A stretch of DNA of 64,000 nt from Streptomyces asoensis (GCF_016860545.1 NZ_BNEB01000003.1:2232001-2296000), one strand, 5' to 3'. Positions 8,197 to 16,756 are shown, numbered from the stretch's first letter. Numbers and translations are program-made. The notes: a model not told the origin generated them from the letters alone.

Positions 8197-9384
8197 ATGC
8201 GACGCCACACCGTCGAACCCCGCCCCGGCTGGCAGCGGACCGTCGAGGAACAGGGACTGATCTACCCCCTCACCCGCCACGCCGACGGCAGCCTGCGCCC
8301 CTACTGGGACGAGAGCGCGTACTACTCCTTCACCCTCGACGAGGTCGAGGCCCTGGAGGAGACCGTCGAGGAACTGCACACCATGTGCCTGGCGGCGGCC
8401 GCCCACCTGGTCGGGTCCGACCGCCTCGCCGACCTCGGCATCACCGACCCGCGGGTCGCCGCGGCCGTCACCGAGGCCTGGCACCGCAGGGCCGAACTCC
8501 CCTCCGTCTACGGCCGCTTCGACCTGCGTTACGACGGCACGGGCCCGGCGAAGCTGCTGGAGTACAACGCCGACACCCCCACCTCGCTCGTGGAGGCGGC
8601 CTCCCCCCAGTGGTTCTGGATGGAGGACCGCTTCCCCGGCGCGGACCAGTGGAACTCCCTGCACGAACGGCTGGTCGCCGCCTGGAAGCGGCAGGCCGCC
8701 CTCCTGCCGCCCGGCAGCCCGCTGCACTTCGCCCACTCCTCGCAGGACGAACTGGGCGAGGACCTCATGACCGTCGCCTACCTCAAGGAGACCGCCGAGC
8801 AGGCCGGCCTGGACACCGACTGGATCTCCATGGAGGAGATCGGCTGGGACACGCTCTCCGGCCGCTTCGTCGACAACCGCCTGCGCTTCATCCGCTCCTG
8901 CTTCAAGCTCTACCCCTGGGAGTGGCTGACCACCGACCGCTTCGCCGACCACGTCCTGGACAGCCTGGACAACGGCGGCGGCACCGGCAGCACGATGTGG
9001 ATCGAACCGGCCTGGAAGATGCTCCTCAGCAACAAGGCCCTGCTGGCGGTCCTGTGGGAGCTGTACCCCGGACACCCCAGCCTCCTCCCCGCCTACCTCG
9101 ACGGCCCCCGCGAACTGGCGGACACCACCGGCTGGGTCGCCAAGCCGCTGCTGGGCCGCGAGGGCGCCGGCGTCACCCTGCACGAGCCGGGCTCCGCCGC
9201 CGTCCCGCGCACCGACGAGCCGTGCTGCTACCAGCAGTTGGCGCCCCTGCCGGCGTTCGACGGCAACCATGTCGTCCTCGGCGCGTGGGTGGTGGAGGAC
9301 GAGCCGGCGGGCCTCGGCATCCGCGAGTCCGGCGGCCTGGTCACCGACGAGTACGCCCGCTTCCTGCCCCACGTGATCCTCTGA
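8197..9384 (+). CDS. glutathionylspermidine synthase-family (YgiC/YjfC-like) ATP-grasp protein
   Basis: 395 residues with the full-length synthetase domain of this family: YGRFDLRYDG, LLEYNADTPTSL, ELGEDLMTVAYL, WKMLLSNKALL and KPLLGREGAGV, which together form the ATP-grasp site. Family members join an amine to a carboxylate using ATP. Actinobacteria do not use glutathione or trypanothione, so the true substrate is unknown; the neighbouring lipoprotein hints at envelope peptide or polyamine ligation. The amidase domain of bifunctional GSP synthetase is absent. Confidence 0.87.
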   Translation: MRRHTVEPRPGWQRTVEEQGLIYPLTRHADGSLRPYWDESAYYSFTLDEVEALEETVEELHTMCLAAAAHLVGSDRLADLGITDPRVAAAVTEAWHRRAELPSVYGRFDLRYDGTGPAKLLEYNADTPTSLVEAASPQWFWMEDRFPGADQWNSLHERLVAAWKRQAALLPPGSPLHFAHSSQDELGEDLMTVAYLKETAEQAGLDTDWISMEEIGWDTLSGRFVDNRLRFIRSCFKLYPWEWLTTDRFADHVLDSLDNGGGTGSTMWIEPAWKMLLSNKALLAVLWELYPGHPSLLPAYLDGPRELADTTGWVAKPLLGREGAGVTLHEPGSAAVPRTDEPCCYQQLAPLPAFDGNHVVLGAWVVEDEPAGLGIRESGGLVTDEYARFLPHVIL

Positions 9385-9632
9385 CGGCCTCCGCCCGGAG
9401 CCGTCCGGAGCTGCCCGGAGCCGTCCCGGGCGCGGCCCCGCGCGGCCCGGGCCCTTCGCTCGCATGGTGGACGCGGGGCCTCGGGATCCGGGGGTGCCCG
9501 GTAGGCTGGCGAGCGGGTCGTGACTGGCGCGCTGGGATGGGACGGACCATCGGGGAGCGGCTCGTGAGCAGCAAGAGTGCCGTGCGCCTGGGCCGAACCG
9601 AACACGCCGAACGCCACGTCCGGAGGTCCCCG

Positions 9633-11087
9633 ATGCCCGAGAATTCCGCACCCCTTTCCACCGAGTCCACCGCCTTCCGTGCCGCGCTCGACGTGATCCG
9701 CGCCGTCGAGCCGCGCGTCGCCGACGCCATCGGCCAGGAGGTCCACGACCAGCGCGAGATGCTCAAGCTGATCGCCTCGGAGAACTACGCCTCGCCCGCC
9801 ACCCTCCTCGCGATGGGCAACTGGTTCAGCGACAAGTACGCCGAGGGCACCATCGGACGCCGCTTCTACGCGGGCTGCCGCAACGTGGACACCGTCGAGT
9901 CGCTGGCCGCCGAGCACGCCCGCGAGCTCTTCGGCGCCCGGCACGCCTACGTCCAGCCGCACTCCGGCATCGACGCCAACCTCGTCGCCTTCTGGTCGGT
10001 GCTCGCCGACCGCGTCGAGGTCCCGGCGCTCGCCGAGGCGGGCGTCCGCCAGGTCAACGACCTCTCCGAGGCCGACTGGGCCGCACTGCGCCGGGCCTTC
10101 GGCAACCAGCGCATGCTGGGCATGTCCCTGGACGCGGGCGGCCACCTGACCCACGGCTTCCGCCCGAACATCTCGGGCAAGATGTTCGACCAGCGCTCCT
10201 ACGGCACCGACCCGGCCACGGGCCTGATCGACTACGAGGCCCTGCGCGTCTCGGCCCGCGACTTCAAGCCGCTGATCATCGTGGCCGGCTACTCGGCGTA
10301 CCCGCGGCTGGTGAACTTCCGGATCATGCGCGAGATCGCCGACGAGGTCGGCGCGACCCTCATGGTCGACATGGCGCACTTCGCGGGCCTGGTCGCGGGC
10401 AAGGTCCTGACCGGCGACTTCGACCCGGTCCCGCACGCGCAGATCGTCACGACCACCACCCACAAGTCCCTGCGCGGCCCGCGCGGCGGCATGGTTTTGT
10501 GCGACGACTCCCTCAAGGACCAGGTCGACCGCGGCTGCCCGATGGTCCTCGGCGGGCCGCTCCCGCACGTCATGGCCGCCAAGGCCGTCGCCCTGGCCGA
10601 GGCCAGGCAGCCGTCCTTCCAGGACTACGCCCGGCGGATCGTCGACAACTCCCGCGCGCTGGCCGAGGGCCTCACCCGGCGCGGCGCGACCCTGGTGACC
10701 GGCGGCACGGACAACCACCTGAACCTGATCGACGTCGCCTCCTCCTACGGGCTCACCGGACGGCAGGCCGAGGCGGCCCTGCTCGACTCGGGCATCGTCA
10801 CCAACCGCAACGCCATCCCCGCCGACCCCAACGGCGCCTGGTACACCTCCGGCATCCGCATCGGCACCCCGGCGCTCACCACCCGCGGGCTGGGTACGGC
10901 CGAGATGGACGAGGTGGCCGCCCTGATCGACCGGGTCCTGACCACCACGGAGCAGGGCACGACCAAGTCGGGCGCCCCCAGCAAGGCGTCCCACGTGCTG
11001 GACGCGAAGGTGGCCGACGAGATCTCCCGGCGGGCGACCGACCTGGTCGCGGGCTTCCCGCTGTACCCGGAGATCGACCTCGGCTGA
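9633..11087 (+). CDS. glyA: serine hydroxymethyltransferase, long form
   Basis: PLP enzyme that interconverts serine and glycine with tetrahydrofolate, the main one-carbon source. Motifs: KLIASENYAS, GRRFYAGC, DMAHFAGLVAG, and TTTTHKSLRGPRGG with the PLP lysine. At 484 residues it is about 65 longer than E. coli GlyA; much of the excess lies before LGMSLDAGGHLTHGF. The ATG at 9633 follows GGAGG. A TAGGCT -10-like box at 9502-9507 is the only promoter hint in the 248-bp upstream gap. A terminator hairpin follows the gene. Confidence 0.96.
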   Translation: MPENSAPLSTESTAFRAALDVIRAVEPRVADAIGQEVHDQREMLKLIASENYASPATLLAMGNWFSDKYAEGTIGRRFYAGCRNVDTVESLAAEHARELFGARHAYVQPHSGIDANLVAFWSVLADRVEVPALAEAGVRQVNDLSEADWAALRRAFGNQRMLGMSLDAGGHLTHGFRPNISGKMFDQRSYGTDPATGLIDYEALRVSARDFKPLIIVAGYSAYPRLVNFRIMREIADEVGATLMVDMAHFAGLVAGKVLTGDFDPVPHAQIVTTTTHKSLRGPRGGMVLCDDSLKDQVDRGCPMVLGGPLPHVMAAKAVALAEARQPSFQDYARRIVDNSRALAEGLTRRGATLVTGGTDNHLNLIDVASSYGLTGRQAEAALLDSGIVTNRNAIPADPNGAWYTSGIRIGTPALTTRGLGTAEMDEVAALIDRVLTTTEQGTTKSGAPSKASHVLDAKVADEISRRATDLVAGFPLYPEIDLG

Positions 11088-11102
11088 GGTTCTCCCCCGG
11101 GC

Positions 11103-11130
11103 GCGGGGCCGCCGCCGGGCGCGGCCCCGC
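11103..11130 (+). terminator. Terminator-like hairpin after glyA
   Basis: A perfect 10-bp G+C stem (GCGGGGCCGC / GCGGCCCCGC) with an 8-nt loop lies 16 bp after the glyA stop. No U-tract, as is usual in Streptomyces. Confidence 0.6.
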
Positions 11131-11209
11131 CGCCGGTGCGCGGGGACCTCCCGGCGCGCGGTCCGCCGCACACCGGGACCACCCCCCTGCCTCTGCGAGA
11201 ATGGGGCGC

Positions 11210-12223
11210 ATGGCGAATGACCGACCCCGCGTGCTCTCCGGAATCCAGCCCACGGCTGGCTCGTTCCACCTCGGCAACTACCTCGGTGCCGTCCGCCAGT
11301 GGGTGGCGCTCCAGGAGACCCACGACGCGTTCTACATGGTCGTCGACCTGCACGCGATCACGGTCCCGCAGGACCCGAAGGAGCTCAGCGCCAACACGCG
11401 GCTGGCCGCCGCGCAGCTGCTGGCCGCCGGTCTCGACCCGGAGCGCTGCACGCTCTTCGTCCAGAGCCACGTCCCCGAGCACGCCCAGCTCGCCTGGGTC
11501 ATGAACTGCCTCACCGGTTTCGGCGAGGCCAGCCGGATGACCCAGTTCAAGGACAAGTCCGCCCGCCAGGGCGCCGACCGCGCCTCCGTGGGCCTGTTCA
11601 CCTACCCGATCCTCCAGGTCGCGGACATCCTGCTGTACCAGGCCGACGAGGTGCCGGTCGGCGAGGACCAGCGCCAGCACATCGAGCTCACCCGTGACCT
11701 CGCCGAGCGCTTCAACGGGCGCTTCGGCGAGACCTTCCGGGTCCCGAAGCCGTACATCCCCAAGGAGACGGCGAAGATCTACGACCTCCAGGACCCGTCG
11801 ATCAAGATGAGCAAGTCGGCGTCCACGCCGAAGGGGCTCATCAACCTGCTCGACGAGCCGAGGACCACCGCCAAGAAGGTCCGCAGCGCGGTCACGGACA
11901 CCGACACGGTGATCCGCTACGACACCGAGAACAAGCCCGGTGTGAGCAACCTGCTCAGCATCTACTCGACGCTGACCGGCAAGAGCGTCGCGGAGGTGGA
12001 GCAGAGCTACGAGGGCAAGCTCTACGGCGCGCTCAAGACGGACCTCGCCGAGATCGTCGTCGACTTCGTGACGCCCTTCCGGGACCGCACCCAGCAGTAC
12101 CTGGACGACCCCGAGACGCTGGACTCGATCCTGGCCAAGGGCGCGGAGAAGGCGCGTGCCGTCGCCGCGGAGACGCTCTCGCGGACGTACGAGCGGGTGG
12201 GCTTCCTGCCCGCGAAGCACTGA
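11210..12223 (+). CDS. trpS: tryptophanyl-tRNA synthetase
   Basis: Class I aminoacyl-tRNA synthetase charging tRNA-Trp; 337 residues, the normal bacterial length. The HIGH-like signature is SFHLGN near residue 18 and KMSKS lies in SIKMSKSAS. VGEDQRQHIELTRDLAERFN is the family-typical stretch. The start may be the ATG at 11210 or the in-frame ATG at 11201. By gene order this is the copy next to glyA in S. coelicolor, considered housekeeping rather than the auxiliary indolmycin-resistant enzyme. That assignment is by synteny only. Confidence 0.95.
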   Translation: MANDRPRVLSGIQPTAGSFHLGNYLGAVRQWVALQETHDAFYMVVDLHAITVPQDPKELSANTRLAAAQLLAAGLDPERCTLFVQSHVPEHAQLAWVMNCLTGFGEASRMTQFKDKSARQGADRASVGLFTYPILQVADILLYQADEVPVGEDQRQHIELTRDLAERFNGRFGETFRVPKPYIPKETAKIYDLQDPSIKMSKSASTPKGLINLLDEPRTTAKKVRSAVTDTDTVIRYDTENKPGVSNLLSIYSTLTGKSVAEVEQSYEGKLYGALKTDLAEIVVDFVTPFRDRTQQYLDDPETLDSILAKGAEKARAVAAETLSRTYERVGFLPAKH

Positions 12224-12245
12224 GCGGCGCGCGGAAGCACACGGG

Positions 12246-12276
12246 GCGGCGCGCGGAGGCATCCGGGGCGCGCCGC
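12246..12276 (+). terminator. Terminator-like hairpin after trpS
   Basis: A 9-bp perfect stem (GCGGCGCGC / GCGCGCCGC) with a 13-nt loop lies 23 bp downstream of the trpS stop. It sits within an approximate direct repeat (CGGCGCGCGGARGCA twice). Confidence 0.5.
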
Positions 12277-12280
12277 ACAC

Positions 12281-12296
12281 CTGTTCCCGGGAACAG
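12281..12296. promoter_or_regulatory. Perfect 16-bp palindrome
   Basis: CTGTTCCCGGGAACAG lies between trpS and the 2H phosphoesterase gene, about 125 bp upstream of the latter. It could be a dimeric-regulator operator. The protein is unknown. Confidence 0.4.
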
Positions 12297-12421
12297 AGCG
12301 CTGCACATCACTTCCCCTGCGCCTGCCCAGAGCACAGCCGTGGCCGTACAGTCGATAGCCGTACGTCTGAGTACGAACCCGGCAACACACCCCGCCAGGA
12401 CGACATGACGAAGGAGAAGAC

Positions 12422-13000
12422 GTGGGGACCGTAACGATCGGCGTCTCGATCGCGGTCCCGGAGCCTCACGGCAGCCTGCTCCAGGAGCGGCGCGCGGGCT
12501 TCGGCGACGCCGCGGCTCACGGCATCCCCACGCACGTCACGCTGCTGCCGCCGACCGAGGTCGGGGCGCAGGCGCTGCCGGGCGTCGAGGCGCACCTCAC
12601 CGCGGTCGCCGCGGCCGGCCGGCCCTTCCCGATGAGGCTGTCGGGCACCGGCACCTTCCGGCCCATGTCGCCGGTGGTCTACCTGCGGGTCGTCCAGGGC
12701 GCCGAGAACTGCGCCTGGCTCCAGCAGCGGATCCGGTCCGCCTCCGGGCCGCTGACCCGCGAGCTGCTCTTCCCCTACCACCCGCACGTCACCGTCGCGC
12801 ACGGCATCGACGAGGCGGCGATGGACCGGGCCTTCGAGGAGCTCGCCCACTACGAGGCCGGCTGGTCCTGCACCGGTTTCGCCCTCGCCGAGCAGGGCGC
12901 CGACGGCGTCTGGCGCAAACTGCGCGACTTCGCGTTCGGGGGCGCGGTCGTGCCCCCGCAGACGGCCCGCGTCGGCCGGGGCTCCCTGCCCGCGCGCTAG
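12422..13000 (+). CDS. 2'-5' RNA ligase-family (2H phosphoesterase) protein
   Basis: 192 residues with two H-x-T motifs, HVTLLP near residue 38 and HVTVAH near residue 122, the defining catalytic pair of 2H phosphoesterases. These act on 2',3'-cyclic or 2'-5' phosphodiester bonds in RNA or nucleotides; the physiological substrate here is unknown. The GTG at 12422 follows AAGGAGA. The gene neighbours trpS, as in other streptomycetes. Confidence 0.87.
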   Translation: MGTVTIGVSIAVPEPHGSLLQERRAGFGDAAAHGIPTHVTLLPPTEVGAQALPGVEAHLTAVAAAGRPFPMRLSGTGTFRPMSPVVYLRVVQGAENCAWLQQRIRSASGPLTRELLFPYHPHVTVAHGIDEAAMDRAFEELAHYEAGWSCTGFALAEQGADGVWRKLRDFAFGGAVVPPQTARVGRGSLPAR

Positions 13001-13027
13001 CGCCCACCGTCCCGCGGGCCCGCGCCC

Positions 13028-13783
13028 CTAGACCGGCAGCCGGCGCAGCAGGGCGCGCGGGGTGTGCCGCACGGCCGCCATCACCAGCCGCAGCACCCCC
13101 GGCACCCACACGGTCCCCGAGCGGCGGCGCAGCCCCAGTTCCACGGCCGTGGCGACCGCCTCCGGCGTGGTCGCCAGCGGCGCCTCCTCCCGTCCTTCGG
13201 TCATCCGGGTGCGGACGAACCCGGGCCGCACGACCATGACGTGGACGCCCGTGCCGTGCAGCGCGTCGCCCAGGCCCTGCGCGAAGGCGTCGAGGCCCGC
13301 CTTGCTGGAGCCGTAGATGAAGTTCGAGCGGCGGGCCCGCTCGCCGGCCACCGAGGACAGGACGACCAGGGAGCCGTGTCCCTGGGTCTGGAGGCCGCGC
13401 GCGGCGACCAGCCCGGCCGACACCGCCCCCGTGTAGTTGGTCTGCGCGACCCGCACCGCCGCCGACGGATCGCGTTCGTCGTTCGCCTGGTCGCCGAGGA
13501 CCCCGAAGGCCAGCAGCACCAGATCGACGTCGCCCTCCGCGAAGACCTTGCCGAGGACCGCCTCGTGGGACCCCGGGTCGAGCGCGTCGAAGGCGACGGT
13601 GTGCACGTCCGCCCCCAGGGTGCGCAGCTGTGCCGCCGCGGATTCCAGGGCGGGCGACGGGCGCCCGGCCAGCCACACCGTGCGGGTGCGGCGGGCGATC
13701 AGCCGGCGCGCGGTGGCCAGCGCGATCTCGGACGTGCCGCCGAGGACGAGCAGGGACTGGGGGAGGCCGAAGGCGTCCTTCAT
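13028..13783 (-). CDS. dprE2: Decaprenylphosphoryl-2-keto-ribose reductase (DprE2-like SDR)
   Basis: 251-residue short-chain dehydrogenase. The Rossmann motif is the DprE2-type LVLGGTSEIALATA rather than the usual TGxxxGIG; the catalytic site is Ser in VLSSVAG with YGSSK. It should reduce the 2-keto polyprenyl-phosphoryl intermediate made by DprE1, completing ribose-to-arabinose epimerisation on the lipid carrier. The ATG at 13783 overlaps the dprE1 stop (ATGA), so the two subunits are translationally coupled. The prenyl length in Streptomyces need not be decaprenyl. Confidence 0.87.
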   Translation of the reverse strand: MKDAFGLPQSLLVLGGTSEIALATARRLIARRTRTVWLAGRPSPALESAAAQLRTLGADVHTVAFDALDPGSHEAVLGKVFAEGDVDLVLLAFGVLGDQANDERDPSAAVRVAQTNYTGAVSAGLVAARGLQTQGHGSLVVLSSVAGERARRSNFIYGSSKAGLDAFAQGLGDALHGTGVHVMVVRPGFVRTRMTEGREEAPLATTPEAVATAVELGLRRRSGTVWVPGVLRLVMAAVRHTPRALLRRLPV

Positions 13784-15165
13784 GGTGACTCCTGGAAGTT
13801 GAGCCGGCGGGCGAGGTCCGACACGAACACCCCGCGCGGGTCCAGCTCCGCGCGCAGCGCGCGGAAGTCGTCGAGGCGCGGGTACATCGCGCCGAGCAGT
13901 TCGGGGCGCAGCCGGGAGTCCTTGGCGAGGGAGACGCGGCCGCCCGCCGCGGCCACCTCCTCGTCGAGTTCGTCGAGGAAGGCGCCGAGGCCCGGCAGCC
14001 CGGCGGGGATGTCCAGGGCGAGGGTCCAGCCCGGACGCGGGAAGGAGAGCCACCCGGGGTCGGCGTCCCCGAACCGTTTGAGGACGGCGAGGAAGGACGG
14101 GCAGCGGCGGTCGGCCAGCCGCTGCACGATCCTGCGCAGGGTGTCCTCCTGGCCGTACCCGACGACGAACTGGTACTGCACGAAGCCGTCGCGGCCGTAG
14201 ACGCGGTTCCAGTGCGGGACGCCGTCGAGCGGGTGGAAGAAGGCGGAGATGCTCTGGAGTTCGCCGCTGCGCGCGCGCGGCGCCCTGCGGTACCAGAGCT
14301 CGTTGAACAGCCCTACGGTCGTCCGGGTGAGCAGGCCGCCCGGCACGAAGGGGGGAGCGGCCGGCAGCCGGGACGGGCGGAAGGCGAGCGGGTCCCTGCG
14401 CGCCCGGGCGGGCAGCGCGGCCGGCGTCGCGTGCTCGCCGCGGGTCAGGACCGCGCGCCCGGTGGCCGCGCCGCGCGCGAGCAGGTCGATCCAGGCGACC
14501 GAGTAGCGGTGGCGGTGGTCGGTCGCGGTCAGCCGGGCCATCAGGTCGTCGAGGTCGCGGGCCCGCTCGGTGTCGACGGACATCAGGGACGTGCGGACCG
14601 GCTGGAGGCGGATCCTGGCCGTCAGCACGACGCCGGTCAGGCCCATGCCGCCGGTCGTCGCGTCGAACAGGTCGGTGCCCTGGTCGACCGTGTGGATCGT
14701 GCCGTCCGCCGTGAGCAGCTCGAAGGACAGCACATGACGGGCGAAGGACCCGGACACATGGTGGTTCTTGCCGTGGATGTCGGCGCCGATCGCGCCGCCG
14801 ACGGTCACGTAGCGGGTGCCCGGGGTCACGGGCACGAACCAGCCGAGCGGCAGCAGGACCTGCATGAGCCGGTGCAGGGAGACGCCCGCGTCGCACAGGA
14901 CGACTCCGGCGCCGGCGTCGACGACATGGATCCGGTCCAGGCCCGTCACGTCGATGACCGACCCTCCGGCGTTCTGCGCCGCGTCCCCGTACGCCCGCCC
15001 CAGGCCCCGGGGGATGCCCCCGCGCGGGCCGCAGTCCCGGACCGCCGCGACGGCCTCGGCGTAGGTCCGGGGGCGGACCAGGCGCGCGGCGGAGGGGGCG
15101 GTGCGCCCCCATCCCGTGACGGAGGTGATCTCCGGGGCGGTCTCGGAGGTGGTCTCGGCAGACAT
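13780..15165 (-). CDS. dprE1: FAD-dependent decaprenylphosphoryl-ribose 2-oxidase (DprE1-like)
   Basis: 461-residue VAO-fold flavoprotein oxidising the ribose 2-OH of polyprenyl-phosphoryl-ribose. The FAD region contains GRAYGDAAQN and VGGAIGADIHGKNHH; KDSRLRPELLGAMYPRLD and the C-terminal VSDLARRLN are also DprE1-typical. In M. tuberculosis DprE1 the covalent target of benzothiazinones is Cys387, in the PGWNVCVDFP stretch. The equivalent segment here is PGWTLALDIP, with Ala383 at that place. Divergent from the PAP2/UbiA operon across a 130-bp AT-rich region with repeats. Confidence 0.9.
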   Translation of the reverse strand: MSAETTSETAPEITSVTGWGRTAPSAARLVRPRTYAEAVAAVRDCGPRGGIPRGLGRAYGDAAQNAGGSVIDVTGLDRIHVVDAGAGVVLCDAGVSLHRLMQVLLPLGWFVPVTPGTRYVTVGGAIGADIHGKNHHVSGSFARHVLSFELLTADGTIHTVDQGTDLFDATTGGMGLTGVVLTARIRLQPVRTSLMSVDTERARDLDDLMARLTATDHRHRYSVAWIDLLARGAATGRAVLTRGEHATPAALPARARRDPLAFRPSRLPAAPPFVPGGLLTRTTVGLFNELWYRRAPRARSGELQSISAFFHPLDGVPHWNRVYGRDGFVQYQFVVGYGQEDTLRRIVQRLADRRCPSFLAVLKRFGDADPGWLSFPRPGWTLALDIPAGLPGLGAFLDELDEEVAAAGGRVSLAKDSRLRPELLGAMYPRLDDFRALRAELDPRGVFVSDLARRLNFQESP

Positions 15166-15188
15166 GGGGGCGACCGTATCGCCTCTAT

Positions 15189-15236
15189 ATGGGCGATTTA
15201 TTTTGAAACATGCATCACTCCCCGAAATGGGTGATT
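15189..15236. promoter_or_regulatory. Repeated ATGGGYGATT element in the dprE1/PAP2 divergent promoter region
   Basis: ATGGGCGATT (15189-15198) is repeated as ATGGGTGATT (15227-15236), 38 bp apart. An inverted, imperfect copy (ATCACTCCC, 15214-15222) lies between them and could pair with the second. The region is conspicuously A+T-rich for this genome. It is a candidate operator coordinating both halves of the arabinose-donor pathway. Confidence 0.45.
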
Positions 15237-15297
15237 AATGGGATGTCGCTCAATATTGCCGGTGTTCCCGGGGCGACGGCGTGAACAGTGGGTCCGC

Positions 15298-15810
15298 ATG
15301 GACGAACTCGACGATCTGGACCACCGGATCCTCACGGCGCTGCGCGCCCGGGGCGCGGACCCACGCGTCGCCCGCGCCGTGCGCGCCCTCTCCCGGGCGG
15401 GCGAACACGGCGCCCTGTGGCTCGCGGCGGGCGCCCTGGGAGCCGCCGCCGACCGTCCCCGGCGCGCTGCCTGGCTGCGTGCCGCCGCGCTTACCGCGGG
15501 CGCGCACGCGGTGAGCAGCGGGGTCAAACGCGTCGTCCGCCGCCCGCGCCCCACCCGCGTCGAACCCCTCGTGCCCACCCTGGGACGCCACTCCTTCCCC
15601 AGCTCGCACGCCACCTCCGCGGCGGCCGCCGCCGTCGCCTACGGCACGCTCGGGGCGTACGCCGTCGCGCCGCTCGCCGCCGCGATGTGCCTCTCCCGTC
15701 TCGTCGCCGGCGTCCACCATCCCTCCGACGTGGCGGCGGGCGCGGCCCTCGGGGCGCTCACCGCGCGGCTGGGGGCGCGCTGGATGCGGGAGGGGCACCG
15801 CCGTGGCTGA
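15298..15810 (+). CDS. PAP2-family phosphatase (Rv3807c-like)
   Basis: 170-residue membrane phosphatase. The PAP2 signature is complete: KRVVRRPRP, then PSSHAT, then SRLVAGVHHPSDVAAG with the catalytic histidines. In mycobacteria the counterpart next to UbiA is the proposed decaprenyl-phosphoryl-5-phosphoribose phosphatase. The ATG at 15298 gives a normal N-terminus (MDELDDLDHRIL). An in-frame ATG at 15238 exists but lies inside the repeat region. The gene overlaps the UbiA start by 8 bp. Confidence 0.83.
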   Translation: MDELDDLDHRILTALRARGADPRVARAVRALSRAGEHGALWLAAGALGAAADRPRRAAWLRAAALTAGAHAVSSGVKRVVRRPRPTRVEPLVPTLGRHSFPSSHATSAAAAAVAYGTLGAYAVAPLAAAMCLSRLVAGVHHPSDVAAGAALGALTARLGARWMREGHRRG

Positions 15811-16756
15811 GACCCTGCTCCACCGGCAGCGCACCCACCGCCCGCCGGCGCCCCGGCCCCCGAGCCGCCGCCCCGGCACCCTCGCCGGCGGTCTCCTGCG
15901 GACCGCCCGCCCCAAGCAGTGGGTCAAGAACCTCCTGGTGGTCGCCGCCCCGGCCGCGGCCGGCCGGCTCTTCTCCCCCCACACGGCCGGCCGGCTCGTC
16001 CTCGTGTTCGTCCTGTTCACCGCCTGCTCCGCCGCCGTCTACCTGGTCAACGACGCACGGGACGCCGAGGCCGACCGCGCCCACCCCACCAAACGGCACC
16101 GCCCGATCGCCTCGGGCCGGGTCCCCGTGTCCGCCGCGTACGGGGTCGCGGGCGTCCTCGCGGTCCTCGCGCCCGCCGCCGCGCTCCGGCTGACCACACC
16201 CGCCGTCGCCGTCCTGCTCACCGCCTACCTCGGCATGCAACTGGCCTACTGCGTGGCCCTCAAGCACGTCCTGGTCGTCGACCTCGTCGTCGTCACGACC
16301 GGCTTCCTGATGCGGGCGGCGGCGGGCGGGCTCGCCCTCGGCATCCCGCTGTCGCGCTGGTTCCTGATCACCACCGGCTTCGGCGCGCTGTTCATGGTCG
16401 CGGCCAAGCGCTACTCCGAGGCCGTCCAGCTGGCCGGCACGGCGGGCGCCACGCGCGTGCTGCTCACCGAGTACACCACCGGCTACCTGCGCTTCGTCTG
16501 GCAGCTGGCGGCCGGGGTCGCCGTGCTCGGCTACTGCCTGTGGGCCCTGGAGGAAGGCGGTGTCGCGCCCACCAGCCTGCTGCCCTGGCGCCAGCTGTCC
16601 GTGGTCGCGTTCGTCCTGGCGGTCCTGCGGTACGCGGTCTTCGCCGACCGGGGCGCCGCGGGCGAGCCCGAGGAGGTCGTCCTGGGCGACCGCGCCCTCG
16701 CCCTGATCGGCCTGGCCTGGCTCGCCATGTACGCGCTGGCGGTGGCCAACTGGTGA
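15803..16756 (+). CDS. ubiA: UbiA-family decaprenyl-phosphate phosphoribosyltransferase (Rv3806c-like)
   Basis: 317-residue integral membrane prenyltransferase-fold enzyme with about eight or nine TM segments. The Asp-rich motif NDARDAEADRAHPTKRHRP is the form seen in phosphoribosyl-transferring UbiA enzymes, which move phosphoribose from PRPP to a polyprenyl phosphate. GTG start with GGAGGGG upstream; the 8-bp overlap with the phosphatase gene indicates coupling. With DprE1/DprE2 next door, this supplies the first committed step to polyprenyl-phospho-arabinose. Confidence 0.9.
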   Translation: MAETLLHRQRTHRPPAPRPPSRRPGTLAGGLLRTARPKQWVKNLLVVAAPAAAGRLFSPHTAGRLVLVFVLFTACSAAVYLVNDARDAEADRAHPTKRHRPIASGRVPVSAAYGVAGVLAVLAPAAALRLTTPAVAVLLTAYLGMQLAYCVALKHVLVVDLVVVTTGFLMRAAAGGLALGIPLSRWFLITTGFGALFMVAAKRYSEAVQLAGTAGATRVLLTEYTTGYLRFVWQLAAGVAVLGYCLWALEEGGVAPTSLLPWRQLSVVAFVLAVLRYAVFADRGAAGEPEEVVLGDRALALIGLAWLAMYALAVANW

